Shown here in pieces: positions 47,999-58,626 of a DNA stretch of 64,000 bases. The notes beneath the pieces were generated by a model that saw only the letters and a list, made by a program, of their open reading frames with translations, had not been told where the DNA came from and did no database searches. The translations under genes and the position numbers were made by a program. The DNA lies in contig NZ_CP019640.1 in NCBI RefSeq assembly GCF_001999905.1, forward strand, positions 2,274,001 through 2,338,000. The letters are read 5' to 3'. Position 1 is the stretch's first letter; each line of letters opens with the position of its first letter. Source of the stretch: Planococcus lenghuensis (GTDB lineage Bacteria > Bacillota > Bacilli > Bacillales_A > Planococcaceae).

Positions 47999-48008
47999 AA
48001 ATATCACA

Positions 48009-48788
48009 TTAATTCATTTTCAATTGTTCAAGTTCAGCCAAGAATTTGGCGTTCAGCACTTTGATGTATGTGCCTTTCATGCCGAGTGAACGGGATTCGA
48101 TGACGCCGGCACTTTCAAGCTTACGAAGCGCATTGACAATCACGGAACGTGTAATGCCGACCCGGTCTGCGATTTTTGAAGCGACCAGCAGGCCTTCGTT
48201 GCCGTCGAGCTCATCGAAAATGTGTTCAATCGCTTCAAGCTCACTGTAAGACAACGAACTAATGGCCATCTGCACAACCGCTTTGCTGCGTGTTTCTTCT
48301 TCGATCTGCTCGGATTTTTCACGCAGGATTTCCATACCGACAACTGTTGCGCCATATTCGCCGAGGATGAGATCATCATCCTGGAACTTCGTTTTCACCC
48401 GGGCAAGAATCAGTGTGCCAAGACGCTCTCCGCCACCGTTGATCGGCACGATTGTCGTCAGGCCATCTTGGAAAAACTCGCGGTTCTCCACGGGAAACGC
48501 CGTGTACTCGCTGTCAATCGTCAAGTTGGAAGATGTTTCGCTTACATTGAACAGATTCTTCGTATACGCTTCCGGGAATTGCCGCTGTTCCAGCATATCC
48601 TTCATCCGGTCATTCTCAATCTGCTGATTGATAGCGATTCCGAGAAGCTTCCCTCTGCGGCTCACGACAAACACGTTACACTCGATGACATTGCTGAGCG
48701 TATCAGCCATATCGTTAAAGCTGACCGACTTCCCGGCTGATGCCTGAAGCATCGAATTGATCGTTCTTGTTTTTTCTAATAAACTCAT
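48009..48788 (-). CDS. codY: Global regulator CodY
   Basis: CodY senses GTP and branched-chain amino acids and represses nutrient-scavenging genes. The 259-residue protein has the N-terminal GAF domain (1-155) and a C-terminal winged helix (about 200-250: [20 protein letters not shown]). It ends the xerC-hslV-hslU-codY operon and is followed by a terminator. Only a poor match to the CodY box is visible before the gene. The nucleoside transporter here is a plausible member of its regulon by analogy with nupNOPQ, but no site was identified. Confidence 0.98.
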   Translation of the reverse strand: MSLLEKTRTINSMLQASAGKSVSFNDMADTLSNVIECNVFVVSRRGKLLGIAINQQIENDRMKDMLEQRQFPEAYTKNLFNVSETSSNLTIDSEYTAFPVENREFFQDGLTTIVPINGGGERLGTLILARVKTKFQDDDLILGEYGATVVGMEILREKSEQIEEETRSKAVVQMAISSLSYSELEAIEHIFDELDGNEGLLVASKIADRVGITRSVIVNALRKLESAGVIESRSLGMKGTYIKVLNAKFLAELEQLKMN

Positions 48789-48870
48789 TTGAATGGTCCT
48801 CCTACAAAATCTCCGTATTTATTAATTATTCTAAAGGTTTTTAATCTTCTTGAAAACTGAAACGATTTGG

Positions 48871-50268
48871 TTACAGGATAAATTGTGACAAATCTTTATT
48901 CTTTGCCACGTCTGCAAGTTTGGAATCCACGTAATGCGGAGTGATATCGATTTCCGCCGGGGCTATTTCTGCCGCTTCGAACGACAATTCCTCGAGCAGG
49001 CGCTCCAGAATGGTATGCAGCCGCCGGGCCCCGATATTATCAGTATCCTGATTCACATCATGCGCTATTTCTGCAATGCGGACAATCGCTTCGTCCGTGA
49101 AATTCACTTTGACATCTTCGGTTTCCAGAAGCGCTTTATACTGCTGAATGAGCGAATGCTTTGGCTCGGTCAGAATCTTGACGAAGTCATCAACGCTGAG
49201 TTTCTGCAATTCAACGCGAATCGGAAAACGCCCCTGCAGTTCCGGAATGAGATCCGATGGCTTGGACATATGGAAAGCGCCAGCGGCCACAAACAGTACG
49301 TAATCTGTTTTGACCGGACCGTATTTCGTATTCACCGTCGATCCCTCAACAATCGGCAGAATATCCCGCTGTACACCTTCCCGGGATACATCCGCAGAAG
49401 ATGAAGCGTTTTTCCCGGCAATCTTGTCCATTTCATCGATGAAGATAATGCCGTGCTGTTCCGTACGGCGCACTGCTTCCTGCGAAATATCTTCATCGTC
49501 CACAAGTTTATCCGCTTCCTCGGCTGTCAGTACACGACGGGCTTCTTTTACTTGCATACGGCGTTTTTTCTTTTTCTTTGGCATAAGAGATGACAGGGCG
49601 TCCTGCATATTCGCTCCCATGTGCTCCATACCCGACCCTTGAAGAGCATCAAACATGGATGGCATTTGTTCAGCCACTTCCGCTGTCAGCCATTCTTCTT
49701 CAAGTTTTCCCGCCTTCAGGTCTGCTGCAAGCTGGCGGCGTTTCACGCGCACTTCCACTTCAGCTTCCGCATCGAAGCCTTCTTGTTCCGTCTTTTGTCC
49801 AAACAGCATTTCAAACGGATTGCCGGCATTCTGCTTTTTGCTCATGGAAGGAGCGAGCAATTTCACAATCCGTTCTTCCGCATTTTTTTCCGCCTGATCT
49901 TTTACCGCTTCCATCCGCTCTTCACGAACGACCCGTACAGCAGCTTCAGCGAGATCACGCACCATCGATTCCACGTCGCGGCCGACATAGCCGACTTCCG
50001 TAAACTTCGTCGCTTCCACTTTGATAAATGGTGCACCGGTCAGACGTGCGATCCGCCGGGCAATCTCTGTCTTCCCGACACCCGTCGGACCGATCATCAG
50101 AATGTTCTTCGGAATGACTTCCTCCTGCATGTCCTCGCTCAATTGACTGCGGCGATAGCGGTTTCGCAGCGCTACTGCCACTGCCCGCTTCGCATCTTTC
50201 TGACCAACAATATAACGATCAAGATGATCTGATATTTCTCTTGGAGTCATGGATTGTCCTTTATTCAT
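48871..50268 (-). CDS. hslU: HslU (ClpY/CodX) ATPase subunit
   Basis: A 465-residue AAA+ unfoldase that feeds proteins to HslV. The order is an N-terminal segment, Walker [10 protein letters not shown] (near 62), a long inserted I domain (about 110-245), Walker [12 protein letters not shown] (near 258), and the C-terminal domain ending in DLSQFIL, whose last residues dock into HslV. It overlaps hslV by 1 bp. Confidence 0.98.
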   Translation of the reverse strand: MNKGQSMTPREISDHLDRYIVGQKDAKRAVAVALRNRYRRSQLSEDMQEEVIPKNILMIGPTGVGKTEIARRIARLTGAPFIKVEATKFTEVGYVGRDVESMVRDLAEAAVRVVREERMEAVKDQAEKNAEERIVKLLAPSMSKKQNAGNPFEMLFGQKTEQEGFDAEAEVEVRVKRRQLAADLKAGKLEEEWLTAEVAEQMPSMFDALQGSGMEHMGANMQDALSSLMPKKKKKRRMQVKEARRVLTAEEADKLVDDEDISQEAVRRTEQHGIIFIDEMDKIAGKNASSSADVSREGVQRDILPIVEGSTVNTKYGPVKTDYVLFVAAGAFHMSKPSDLIPELQGRFPIRVELQKLSVDDFVKILTEPKHSLIQQYKALLETEDVKVNFTDEAIVRIAEIAHDVNQDTDNIGARRLHTILERLLEELSFEAAEIAPAEIDITPHYVDSKLADVAKNKDLSQFIL

Positions 50269-50813
50269 TATGACAGTTCCTCCAATACGATTTGATGGTT
50301 TGTGTATACACAGATATCTGCGGCAGTTTCAAGAGCTGACTGTGCAATTTCCGCTGCCGTCAGACGGTCACCGGCGTATTTCTTCAGGGCACGGCCGGCT
50401 GCAAGCGCATAATTCCCGCCGGATCCGATCGCCAGGATGCCATCATCCGGTTCAATCACTTCACCGGTTCCGGATACGAGCAGCAACTGATCTTCGTTCA
50501 TGACGATCAGCATCGCTTCAAGCTGACGGAGCATCTTATCACCGCGCCATTGTTTCGCCAGTTCCACGGCAGCACGCCGGAGGTTTCCGTTGTATTCCGT
50601 CAGCTTAGCTTCAAACATTTCAAAAAGTGTAAACGCATCAGCCACCGACCCGGCAAAACCAGCCAGGACTTTATCATCGAACAGGCGTCTCACTTTCTTT
50701 GCTGTGTGTTTCATGACGACCGCATTTCCGAACGTCACCTGCCCGTCTCCGGACATAGCGGACTGGCCATTATGCTTTACAGCAAAAATCGTGGTTGCAT
50801 GAAATTCCTGCAT
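50268..50813 (-). CDS. hslV: HslV (ClpQ/CodW) protease subunit
   Basis: A 181-residue proteasome-beta-like peptidase, partner of HslU. The ATG at 50811-50813 follows AGGAGG; a longer frame from 50846 is rejected. The N-terminus is [16 protein letters not shown]. The catalytic Thr of E. coli HslV aligns with Thr7. From memory, B. subtilis CodW starts [12 protein letters not shown] and uses an N-terminal Ser; no Ser is present here, so processing to Thr7 is expected. The core motifs SGDGQVTFG and [10 protein letters not shown] are intact. Confidence 0.97.
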   Translation of the reverse strand: MQEFHATTIFAVKHNGQSAMSGDGQVTFGNAVVMKHTAKKVRRLFDDKVLAGFAGSVADAFTLFEMFEAKLTEYNGNLRRAAVELAKQWRGDKMLRQLEAMLIVMNEDQLLLVSGTGEVIEPDDGILAIGSGGNYALAAGRALKKYAGDRLTAAEIAQSALETAADICVYTNHQIVLEELS

Positions 50814-50826
50814 TAGATTACCTCCT

Positions 50827-51720
50827 TCAGGCTCTTGGATGCGCATTCAAATAGGTCTTGCGCAAATGTTCTTTTGTCACGTGCGTATATACTTGTGTAG
50901 AAGATAAATGAGCGTGCCCAAGCAATTCCTGGACGGTCCGCATATCCGCGCCATTATTCAGCAGGTGTGTAGCAAAGGTATGCCTGATCATATGCGGGTA
51001 GACGGCACCATTCAGTGATGCCTTCTTGATGCACTCTGAGAGGATATAGCGGATTCCGCGGTCGGTCAGCGGTTCTCCCCGGTTATTGACAAACAGCATG
51101 GTATGGTTCTGATTCTTCATCAGTCTTGGACGTGCTTCTTCCATGTAAAGTTCCAGCGCATCATGCGCGAACTGGCCATAAGGAATATAACGCTCTTTCT
51201 TTCCTTTCCCCAGCACTTTCACAATATGCATGGTCCGGTCCAAGTCCATGAGACGGATCGAGGTGCACTCGCTGACCCGCATACCGGTAGCATACAGCAA
51301 CTCGAACAGCGCAAGATTGCGGATGGATAACTTATCTTCTCCGGCAATGGATTCAAACAGCGCTTCCAGTTCTTCCTCATAAAAAAACCGAGGCAGCCGC
51401 TCGTGTTTTTTCGGGTGATGCAGCGAGCGGAAAGCTTCTTCGCTCAAGCCGAACTCCCGGCTGCAATATTTGAAAAAAGAACGGACAGCCGAGATTTTCC
51501 GGGACACCGTCGCGCGGGAAAACGACTGTTCATACAATGCGGCCACGTAATTTCGGGCATGCAAATACTCCACTTCCCGGATATCTGCCGTTCCTTCCGC
51601 ATCAAGGAAAGCAAAAAAGTCTTCGAGGTCCTTCCGGTAGTGAGTGACCGTATGTATGGAATAGTTTTTTTCAAGCTGGATGTATGTCATATACGAATCA
51701 AGCATCACTTCTCTATTCAT
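50827..51720 (-). CDS. xerC: Tyrosine recombinase XerC (CodV)
   Basis: A 297-residue recombinase acting with XerD at dif to resolve chromosome dimers, which links functionally to FtsK in this window. All catalytic residues are present: R148, K172, H243, R246, H269 and the nucleophile Y278. The N-terminal SAM-like core-binding domain spans about 1-90. It heads the xerC-hslVU-codY operon, exactly as codV-clpQ-clpY-codY in B. subtilis, so it is a core gene and not a mobile integrase. Confidence 0.97.
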   Translation of the reverse strand: MNREVMLDSYMTYIQLEKNYSIHTVTHYRKDLEDFFAFLDAEGTADIREVEYLHARNYVAALYEQSFSRATVSRKISAVRSFFKYCSREFGLSEEAFRSLHHPKKHERLPRFFYEEELEALFESIAGEDKLSIRNLALFELLYATGMRVSECTSIRLMDLDRTMHIVKVLGKGKKERYIPYGQFAHDALELYMEEARPRLMKNQNHTMLFVNNRGEPLTDRGIRYILSECIKKASLNGAVYPHMIRHTFATHLLNNGADMRTVQELLGHAHLSSTQVYTHVTKEHLRKTYLNAHPRA

Positions 51721-51743
51721 CTCTTACACCCGCCTTTCTCCAC

Positions 51744-51784
51744 AACAAAAGCCTCTAAATTATATCAAAATTCAGAGGCTTTGC
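51744..51784 (-). terminator. Terminator of trmFO
   Basis: Arms AAAGCCTCT (51748-51756) and AGAGGCTTT (51774-51782), with partial AATT pairing inside and a TTTTGTTG tail on the minus strand. Confidence 0.88.
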
Positions 51785-51788
51785 GCAA

Positions 51789-53099
51789 TTAAACCGGTAC
51801 GCTGTTCATAAAATTTTGAATTGTTGTCAGTGCCCGGTCTGAATGCTTTTCGGCCCGCTCCTGCTTGGACTTGATCCGTTCTCCCAAATCCGGAAACAGA
51901 CCGAAATTAATGTTCATGGGCTGGAAGTTCTTTGCATCAGCTTCCGTAATATAACGTGCCATACTGCCGAGTGCCGTCTCGGCCGGAAAGACAAGCAAAT
52001 CCTCGCCAAGTGCCAGTTTGGCGGCATTTATGCCTGCCAACAGGCCGCTCCCTGCAGATTCAACATAGCCTTCCACGCCGGTCATCTGGCCGGCGAAGAA
52101 GAGATCCGGCTTCGCTTTCAGCTGATATGTCGGTTTAAGCACACGCGGTGAATTGATGAAGGTATTGCGGTGCATAACTCCATAGCGGACGATCTCCACG
52201 TTCTCAAGACCCGGGATAAGCCGCAGGACTTCTTTCTGAGCACCCCATTTGAGATGTGTCTGAAAACCGACAATGTTATATAATGTGCCCGCTGCGTCGT
52301 CCTGTCGCAATTGAACAACCGCATATGGCCGCTTGCCGGTTTTGGGATCTTCAAGACCGACCGGTTTCATCGGACCGAATGTCATCGTCTTCTCTCCGCG
52401 CGCTGCCATCACTTCAATCGGCATACAGCCTTCAAAGTAAATTTCTTTTTCAAACTCTTTCAGCGGTACCACTTCAGCGGAAATGAGCGCTTCATAAAAC
52501 CGCATGAATTCCTCCTTGTTCATCGGACAATTCAGGTAAGCAGCTTCCCCTTTATCATAGCGGGACTTCAAGTATACCTTATCCATATCAATGCTGTCTT
52601 TTTCCACAATCGGTGCAGCTGCATCATAAAAATACAGGTAATCCTCACCCGTCAGTTTTCGGATTTTTTGTGCCAGGTCAGGAGAAGTCAGCGGGCCTGT
52701 CGCAATGATGGTAATGCCTTCCGGAATCTCGGTCACTTCTTCGTTTATGACTTCCACAAGCGGATGATTGCGGACTTTTTCCGTGACCGCACCTGCAAAT
52801 TCATGCCGATCAACTGCCAATGCCCCTCCCGCAGGGACAGACGCCCGGTCTGCAGAGTCGATGATAACCGAGTCGAGCCGCCGCATTTCTTCTTTAATGA
52901 CGCCGACGGCATTGGTCAGCGCATTTGCCCGAAGCGAATTACTGCACACAAGCTCTGCGAATTTATCCGTATGGTGAGCGGGCGTTTGCCGGACCGGGCG
53001 CATTTCATACAGCCGGACATTTACCCCTCGCTTCGCGATTTGCCAGGCTGCTTCACTGCCGGCAAGGCCGGCACCGATTACATTTACTGTTTTCGTCAT
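51789..53099 (-). CDS. trmFO: TrmFO, tRNA (m5U54) methyltransferase, folate-dependent
   Basis: A 436-residue flavoprotein that methylates U54 of tRNA using methylenetetrahydrofolate and FADH2, the Gram-positive alternative to TrmA. The N-terminal FAD motif is [13 protein letters not shown], and [15 protein letters not shown] carries the conserved cysteine near 53. The ATG at 53097-53099 follows AGGTGG by 5 bp and is preferred to a codon three positions upstream. The 150 bp between topA and this gene hold the repeat module and a partial copy. Confidence 0.97.
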   Translation of the reverse strand: MTKTVNVIGAGLAGSEAAWQIAKRGVNVRLYEMRPVRQTPAHHTDKFAELVCSNSLRANALTNAVGVIKEEMRRLDSVIIDSADRASVPAGGALAVDRHEFAGAVTEKVRNHPLVEVINEEVTEIPEGITIIATGPLTSPDLAQKIRKLTGEDYLYFYDAAAPIVEKDSIDMDKVYLKSRYDKGEAAYLNCPMNKEEFMRFYEALISAEVVPLKEFEKEIYFEGCMPIEVMAARGEKTMTFGPMKPVGLEDPKTGKRPYAVVQLRQDDAAGTLYNIVGFQTHLKWGAQKEVLRLIPGLENVEIVRYGVMHRNTFINSPRVLKPTYQLKAKPDLFFAGQMTGVEGYVESAGSGLLAGINAAKLALGEDLLVFPAETALGSMARYITEADAKNFQPMNINFGLFPDLGERIKSKQERAEKHSDRALTTIQNFMNSVPV

Positions 53100-53165
53100 G
53101 ATGTCCACCTCAGTTCATTGATTGCCAGCGCGGAATTCACGCTGTTTCTCCAGCCTCTTAATACC

Positions 53166-53195
53166 TTCACGGCACAGTGCTGCAGAGTTAGGTTG
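53166..53195 (-). repeat. Partial tandem copy of the hairpin module
   Basis: On the minus strand CAACCTAACTCTGCAGCACT and the following GTGCCG resemble the first half of the 61-nt module. It starts 65 nt after the start of copy B and lacks the CCCGCATC hairpin. Confidence 0.6.
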
Positions 53196-53199
53196 TTTC

Positions 53200-53260
53200 C
53201 CCGGGCCCGCAGGATGCGGGTCATACAACCGCCCGGGCAGGAAGCCGCAGGGTTAGGTTG
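53200..53260 (-). repeat. 61-nt hairpin module, copy B
   Basis: Ungapped match to 26214-26274. The outer stem is ACAACC/GGTTGT, and the second hairpin CCCGCA-TCC-TGCGGG is fully preserved. The module begins inside topA: its CAACCTAA contains the topA stop codon TAA (53253-53255). Confidence 0.8.
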
Positions 53261-55325
53261 TTTCCTCTTTATAATCACACTCCGTGCACTGGATCTGCAC
53301 GCCTTTTTTAGACCGCTTTTCAACAAGCAGACTCTGACATTTCGGACACGGCCGTTCAACCGGCTTGTCCCAGGAAATGAACTCGCACTCAGGATAGCGG
53401 TCACAGCCATAAAAAATACGCTTTTTCTTGCTTTTCCGCTCCACGACTTCGCCTTCTTTGCAAAGCGGGCAGGTAACCCCTGTGCCTTTGACGATTGCTT
53501 TCGTGTTGCGGCATTCCGGAAAATTGCTGCAAGCCATGAATTTGCCATAGCGGCCAAGCTTATACACCATCGGCGATCCGCAATGTTCGCAGTCTTCGCC
53601 GGCTGGCTCATCCTTGATCTGCACCTTTTCCATTTCTTCTTCCGCCACTTCCACGTGCTTTCCGAAATCCTTGTAAAATTCATCGATGATTTCGACCCAT
53701 CTTACATTGCCATCCTCAACTGCATCCAAATCATGTTCCATTTTTGCAGTGAACTTAATATTGACAACATCCGGAAAGAACTCAACCATCAATTCATGAA
53801 CGATTTCTCCAAGTTCCGTCGGGATGAACTTTTTAGCATCCAGGGTGACATATCCACGGCGCTGAATCGTATCCAGCGTCGGTGCATACGTTGATGGCCG
53901 ACCGATGCCCAGTTCTTCCATCGTCTTTACAAGACGCGCCTCAGTGAACCGCGGCGGCGGCTGAGTGAAATGCTGCCTCGGGTCGATATGCTGGGCTTTG
54001 ACGAAATCACCTTCCGCCAGTTCAGGTAACACATTATCTTTTTCTTCTTTCTGGTCATCTGACCCTTCCACGTACAGCTTCATGAAACCGGGAAACTTCA
54101 CCTGAGAACCATTTGCCCGGAAAATCGCTTCGCCGTTTTTCAGTTCTGCCGTCACTGTATCGAGGATGGCAGGAGCCATCTGACTCGCCAGGAATCGCTC
54201 CCAGATCAGCTTATACAGCCGGTATTGATCGCGGGACAGAAAGTCTTTCACAGATGCAGGCGTTCTCGCCACACTTGTCGGCCGGACAGCCTCGTGGGCA
54301 TCCTGCGCTTTCCCCGACTGCTTCGCCTGCCCCTTCGCCGAAAGATATTCTTTTCCATATTCTTCTGTAATGAATGCACTTGCTTCATTTTTGGCTGTAT
54401 CTGAAATTCGGGTTGAGTCCGTCCGCATGTACGTAATCAGACCGACGCTTCCTTCTTTTTTGCCCAATTGAATCCCTTCATATAGCTGCTGGGCGAGCAT
54501 CATGGTCTTTCTGGCCCGGAAGTTCAGCTTCCGGGCTGCTTCCTGCTGAAGAGAAGAAGTCGTGAACGAAGCGGATGAATTACGTTTCCGTTCTTTTTTC
54601 ACTACGCTGATGACTTCGAATTCGTCGCCTTGCATAGTCGCCAGTACCTGGTTGACTTCTTCTTCGTTTTTCAGTTCCGCTTTCTTCCCGCCGGAACCGT
54701 AATACTGAGCTTCAAACGCTTTTTTATCTTTTTCGAATTCGGCGCCGATGGTCCAGTACTCTTCCGGTGTGAAATTTTTCACTTCGTTCTCCCGGTCAAT
54801 GATCAGTTTCAATGCGACCGATTGTACCCGGCCTGCGGAGAGTCCTTTTTTCACTTTCTTCCACAATAGCGGGCTGATGCTGTAGCCGACCAGCCGGTCA
54901 AGTACGCGGCGGGCTTGTTGTGCATCAACAAGATCCATATCGATGGCACGCGGATTTTTGAAGGACTCTTTGATTGCATCTTTCGTGATTTCATTGAATA
55001 CGACGCGGCAATCCGAATCGACATCAATATTCAGCGCGTGTGCCAAATGCCAGGCGATCGCTTCCCCTTCTCTGTCGGGGTCAGCTGCGAGATAGACTTT
55101 CTTCGCTTTTTTCGCCTGGGTTTTCAGCTCTTGAAGGATAGGGCCTTTACCGCGAACCGTAATGTACTTTGGTTCGTAATCATGTTCAACGTCGACACCC
55201 ATCTGACTTTTCGGCAAATCGATCAAATGGCCGAGTGAAGCCTTCACTTTATACTTTTTTCCTAAATAACGTTCAATTGTTTTCGCCTTTGCCGGCGATT
55301 CAACAATGACTAAAAAGTCAGCCAT
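53253..55325 (-). CDS. topA: DNA topoisomerase I
   Basis: A 690-residue type IA topoisomerase that relaxes negative supercoils. Order: TOPRIM domain (1-115, [14 protein letters not shown] and [10 protein letters not shown]), the core with the active-site Tyr in [14 protein letters not shown] (near 297), and three C-terminal C4 zinc ribbons (about 575-685: CEHC..CSNFPEC, CPLC..CDRYPEC, CPKC..CTEC). The last codons and the stop fall inside a repeat module, which may have altered the C-terminal end. The ATG at 55323-55325 follows AAGGAGG. Confidence 0.98.
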   Translation of the reverse strand: MADFLVIVESPAKAKTIERYLGKKYKVKASLGHLIDLPKSQMGVDVEHDYEPKYITVRGKGPILQELKTQAKKAKKVYLAADPDREGEAIAWHLAHALNIDVDSDCRVVFNEITKDAIKESFKNPRAIDMDLVDAQQARRVLDRLVGYSISPLLWKKVKKGLSAGRVQSVALKLIIDRENEVKNFTPEEYWTIGAEFEKDKKAFEAQYYGSGGKKAELKNEEEVNQVLATMQGDEFEVISVVKKERKRNSSASFTTSSLQQEAARKLNFRARKTMMLAQQLYEGIQLGKKEGSVGLITYMRTDSTRISDTAKNEASAFITEEYGKEYLSAKGQAKQSGKAQDAHEAVRPTSVARTPASVKDFLSRDQYRLYKLIWERFLASQMAPAILDTVTAELKNGEAIFRANGSQVKFPGFMKLYVEGSDDQKEEKDNVLPELAEGDFVKAQHIDPRQHFTQPPPRFTEARLVKTMEELGIGRPSTYAPTLDTIQRRGYVTLDAKKFIPTELGEIVHELMVEFFPDVVNIKFTAKMEHDLDAVEDGNVRWVEIIDEFYKDFGKHVEVAEEEMEKVQIKDEPAGEDCEHCGSPMVYKLGRYGKFMACSNFPECRNTKAIVKGTGVTCPLCKEGEVVERKSKKKRIFYGCDRYPECEFISWDKPVERPCPKCQSLLVEKRSKKGVQIQCTECDYKEETT

Positions 55326-55383
55326 ACCGGTTCCTCCTTATAGAGGTACTTAAAATTTCGTTCTAAATTGATACCTGATGCAA

Positions 55384-55412
55384 AATGTAATACAGTTTCT
55401 GGCTGAATGCAA
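55384..55412 (-). promoter_or_regulatory. Sigma-A promoter of topA
   Basis: TTGCAT (55407-55412), a 17-bp spacer and TACATT (55384-55389) on the minus strand, about 60 bp upstream of the start codon and after dprA. Confidence 0.6.
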
Positions 55413-55434
55413 GGTTTTTATGTTTCAATCGCAT

Positions 55435-56325
55435 TCAGACCGGCCCTAATTCTTCGTATTCTTCAAGAATCTGAAGGCCATTCCATACCGGTTTCGCGCC
55501 TTCGGCAATCAGCTGGTTCGGCCCTTCTGAGAGCTTTGAATGGATAGGACCGGGCACTGCGAAAATATCCTTTCCATGTTCGAGACCATGCTCAATTGTG
55601 GAAAGTGTCCCGCTTTTCAATTCCGCTTCCGTTACTGCAATTCCTTTGGACAATCCGCTGATAATCCGGTTTCGCAACGGGAAATTCCAGCGTTTCGGTG
55701 TCATGTATGGCGGGTACTCGGTGATCACGAGCTGCGTTTCTTCCATTATATGCTGAAGGGTCTGATTTTCTTTCGGATAAGGGTGACTGAATCCGCTTCC
55801 TGTCACTGCAATGGTGCGTCCTCCAGCCCGGATAGCCGCTGCATGAGCCATGGCATCAGCTCCCTTTGCCAAACCGCTGATGACTGTATAACCATGTTCG
55901 GCGAGTGCTGGCACAAGACGCTCAATAGCCGTTAGGGAGTACTCGGTCGCTTTCCTGGATCCGACAATGGCAATGCGCTTTGGATCCCTTAGAAACGCCG
56001 GATTCCCTTTGCAGTAGAGAACAGCCGGCGGGTCAATCAGTTCCGTCAGGCTTTCGGGATAATCAGGATGATAGATGGGGATGGGAATAATGCTGTGTTT
56101 TTCGTAAAGCTGCAGATAAGGTCTTTGGAGGGATTCACTGTACAGGGTTTTCAGCAAAGCGGCCTGTTCTTGGGGGATTCTCAGGCAATGGGCAAGCTCC
56201 CGCGCCGGGCGCCGTTGCAAATACATCAGATCCGGATCTTCTGTCAAAAGTGAGGCAATCCGGTTGAATGGTTTTGGATAGATGTAATGCAAAGCCAGCA
56301 ATCGTTCAGTCACTGTTGCGCTCAT
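55435..56325 (-). CDS. dprA: DNA processing protein DprA (Smf)
   Basis: A 296-residue DprA, which loads RecA on incoming single-stranded DNA in transformation. The Rossmann-like core is intact: IAIVGSRKATEYS, GLAKGADAMAHAAA, and TEYPPYMTPKRWNFPLRNRIISG split over the conserved patch. The N-terminal helical (SAM-like) part is about 1-80; there is little C-terminal winged-helix sequence. With recA and cinA also present, natural competence is possible, but DprA also occurs widely in non-competent species. Confidence 0.96.
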   Translation of the reverse strand: MSATVTERLLALHYIYPKPFNRIASLLTEDPDLMYLQRRPARELAHCLRIPQEQAALLKTLYSESLQRPYLQLYEKHSIIPIPIYHPDYPESLTELIDPPAVLYCKGNPAFLRDPKRIAIVGSRKATEYSLTAIERLVPALAEHGYTVISGLAKGADAMAHAAAIRAGGRTIAVTGSGFSHPYPKENQTLQHIMEETQLVITEYPPYMTPKRWNFPLRNRIISGLSKGIAVTEAELKSGTLSTIEHGLEHGKDIFAVPGPIHSKLSEGPNQLIAEGAKPVWNGLQILEEYEELGPV

Positions 56326-56342
56326 CGTGTTCCTCCCTTATT

Positions 56343-56380
56343 CCATAAGAATAAGGCGCACCGCCACGGGTGCGCCTTAC
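56343..56380 (-). terminator. Terminator of sucCD
   Basis: Perfect 10-bp stem AAGGCGCACC/GGTGCGCCTT (56353-56378) with a 6-nt loop, then ATTCTTAT; the U-tract is imperfect. Confidence 0.85.
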
Positions 56381-56387
56381 TTTCATC

Positions 56388-57290
56388 TTAATGGGTTTTG
56401 ACTTTGTCGTACAGTCCTTTTTCTTTCACTACTTTAATCAGTGTTTCGCCGATCACTGAAGGCGTGTCCGCTACTTCAATACCTGCAGCATTCATCGCTT
56501 CAATTTTATCAGCCGCTGTTCCTTTACCGCCGGAAATGATGGCACCTGCATGGCCCATGCGCTTCCCTGGAGGTGCTGTCTGCCCGCCGATGAAACCGAC
56601 GACCGGTTTGGTCATGTTCGCTTTAATCCACTCAGCTGCTTCTTCTTCAGCTGTACCGCCGATTTCACCGATCATGACAACCGCATATGTGTCTTCATCT
56701 TCATTGAATGCCTTCAGCACATCGATGAAGTTTGTGCCATTCACCGGGTCTCCGCCGATACCGACAGCCGTTGACTGGCCGATACCTTCCTGAGAAAGCT
56801 GGTGAACCGCTTCGTACGTCAGTGTGCCGGAGCGGGAAACAACACCGACATGACCTTTTTTATGGATGTATCCCGGCATGATGCCGATTTTGCATTCTTC
56901 CGGAGTGATAACGCCCGGGCAGTTCGGTCCGACGAGACGCGTTTTCTTGCCTTCCATGTAGCGCTTCACTTTTACCATATCAAGAACCGGAATATGTTCA
57001 GTAATACAAATGGCCATATCGAGTTCCGCATCAACCGCTTCAAGAATCGCATCTGCAGCGAATGCAGCAGGTACGTAAATAACCGATACGTTTGCGCCAG
57101 TTTCTTTTACGGCATCTTCAACTGTATTGAAAACAGGTACGCCTTCAACTTCAGTGCCGCCTTTACCAGGTGTTACCCCAGCGACGATTTTTGTGCCATA
57201 TTCAAGCATCTGCTTTGTATGGAACAGGGCAGTCGACCCTGTAATCCCTTGTACAAGCACTTTTGTGTCTTTGTTAATATATACGCTCAT
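56388..57290 (-). CDS. sucD: Succinyl-CoA ligase subunit alpha
   Basis: A 300-residue subunit that binds CoA and carries the phosphorylated His in [14 protein letters not shown] (near 247). The CoA-binding motif is [14 protein letters not shown] at the N-terminus. With SucC it interconverts succinyl-CoA and succinate with NDP phosphorylation in the TCA cycle. It begins 19 bp after sucC and is followed by a terminator. Confidence 0.98.
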   Translation of the reverse strand: MSVYINKDTKVLVQGITGSTALFHTKQMLEYGTKIVAGVTPGKGGTEVEGVPVFNTVEDAVKETGANVSVIYVPAAFAADAILEAVDAELDMAICITEHIPVLDMVKVKRYMEGKKTRLVGPNCPGVITPEECKIGIMPGYIHKKGHVGVVSRSGTLTYEAVHQLSQEGIGQSTAVGIGGDPVNGTNFIDVLKAFNEDEDTYAVVMIGEIGGTAEEEAAEWIKANMTKPVVGFIGGQTAPPGKRMGHAGAIISGGKGTAADKIEAMNAAGIEVADTPSVIGETLIKVVKEKGLYDKVKTH

Positions 57291-57309
57291 TGATTGTCCC
57301 CTGCCCTTC

Positions 57310-58470
57310 TTAGCCTACAAGTTCAACGATCTTTTGCGCGCCGTCTGCCATAGAGCCAGCTGCAATAATATTAAGTCCTGATTCGTTCAGCATTTTCTTC
57401 CCTTGTTCAACATTCGTTCCTTCAAGACGCACGACTAATGGCACTTCGAGGCTTACTTCTTTCGCAGCCGCAATAACACCTTCTGCAATAACATCACACT
57501 TCATGATGCCGCCAAAAATGTTAACAAAGATACCCTTTACGTTTTTGTCAGAAAGGATGATTTTGAATGCTTCCGTTACTTTTTCAGCAGTCGCACCGCC
57601 CCCAACGTCAAGGAAGTTTGCGGGTGATCCGCCGTAGTAATTAATCGTATCCATTGTCGCCATTGCAAGACCGGCGCCATTTACCATACAGCCGATATTG
57701 CCATCAAGCGAGATATAGCTCAAGTCATACTTCGAAGCTTCAATTTCTTTCGGATCTTCCTCATCATAATCACGCATGTCAACAATGTCTGAATGGCGAT
57801 ACAGTGAGTTTTCGTCAAAATTGAATTTCGCATCGAGTGCTACAACCTGTCCGTCGCCTGTTACAACGAGCGGATTGATCTCAACGATCGACGCATCTTT
57901 TTCCGAGTATGCCTGATAAAGGCCGAGCATCAATTTTGCCGCTTTGTTGACGAGTTTTGCCGGAATGTTGATATTGAATGCCATGCGACGCGCCTGAAAA
58001 CCAGTCAGTCCGACAACCGGATCGATTTCTTCATAGAAAATCCGCTCCGGTGTATTCGCTGCCACTTCCTCAATATCCATTCCGCCTTCTTCAGACCCCA
58101 TCAGAGTCACACGGGATGTTTCACGGTCGAGCACAAGCCCGAGATAGTACTCTTTCTGGATGTCGCTTCCTTCTTCGATGTACAGGCGTTTGACTTCTTT
58201 GCCTTCAGGACCTGTCTGATGTGTAACGAGCACTTTACCGAGCAATTCCTTTGCGTAGGCACGGACATCGTCCAGGTTCTTTGCAAGTTTAACACCGCCC
58301 GCTTTGCCGCGGCCGCCCGCGTGAATCTGTGCTTTTACGACAGTGACGTCTGAGCTCAGCTCTTTTGCCACTTTCACAGCTTCCTCAGGCGAGAATGCTA
58401 CATGGCCTTCTGGAACTGCTACTCCATACTGTCTGAGGATTTGTTTCCCCTGATATTCATGGATATTCAT
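57310..58470 (-). CDS. sucC: Succinyl-CoA ligase (ADP-forming) subunit beta
   Basis: A 386-residue beta subunit with the ATP-grasp domain (about 1-235, [17 protein letters not shown]) and the C-terminal CoA-ligase domain ([16 protein letters not shown]). I chose the second of two adjacent ATG codons (58468-58470) because GGAGG lies 7 bp before it. It has a good promoter at 58520-58548. ylqG and ylqH, which lie between rnhB and sucC in B. subtilis, are absent. Confidence 0.98.
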   Translation of the reverse strand: MNIHEYQGKQILRQYGVAVPEGHVAFSPEEAVKVAKELSSDVTVVKAQIHAGGRGKAGGVKLAKNLDDVRAYAKELLGKVLVTHQTGPEGKEVKRLYIEEGSDIQKEYYLGLVLDRETSRVTLMGSEEGGMDIEEVAANTPERIFYEEIDPVVGLTGFQARRMAFNINIPAKLVNKAAKLMLGLYQAYSEKDASIVEINPLVVTGDGQVVALDAKFNFDENSLYRHSDIVDMRDYDEEDPKEIEASKYDLSYISLDGNIGCMVNGAGLAMATMDTINYYGGSPANFLDVGGGATAEKVTEAFKIILSDKNVKGIFVNIFGGIMKCDVIAEGVIAAAKEVSLEVPLVVRLEGTNVEQGKKMLNESGLNIIAAGSMADGAQKIVELVG

Positions 58471-58519
58471 CATTCATCCTCCAATCAACCATATGTCAAG
58501 TTATTTTACTGCCTTTTCC

Positions 58520-58548
58520 ATTGTAGTTGAGTCGACACAAAATGTCCA
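58520..58548 (-). promoter_or_regulatory. Sigma-A promoter of sucCD
   Basis: TGGACA (58543-58548), a 17-bp spacer and TACAAT (58520-58525) on the minus strand; five of six matches in both boxes. Confidence 0.72.
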
Positions 58549-58626
58549 CAGTACCAACCGATGTTAGGAAATTCCCTTCTGCGCAGTAACTATTTCTTTT
58601 CCGGAATTTTAGTTCGGATTTCCATT

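Larger units (their letters stand above)
47125..48008. other. Gene-free region between codY and rpsB
   Basis: These 884 bp hold, from left to right: the rpsB leader and promoter (47125-47269), an AT-rich stretch, a palindromic repeat (47348-47466), a block of nested hairpins (47641-47866), and the codY terminator (47970-47998). The short ORFs in it overlap the palindromes on both strands, lack ribosome-binding sites and resemble no protein I know. In B. subtilis the fla/che operon occupies this site. Confidence 0.8.

Noticed and set aside
48810-48840. Possible CodY box upstream of codY
   Set aside because: Best alignment to AATTTTCWGAAAATT has five mismatches, too weak to call.
50827-51720. 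Tyrosine recombinase as sign of a mobile island
   Set aside because: It is xerC/codV in its conserved operon with hslVU and codY; no attachment repeats or cargo genes are nearby.
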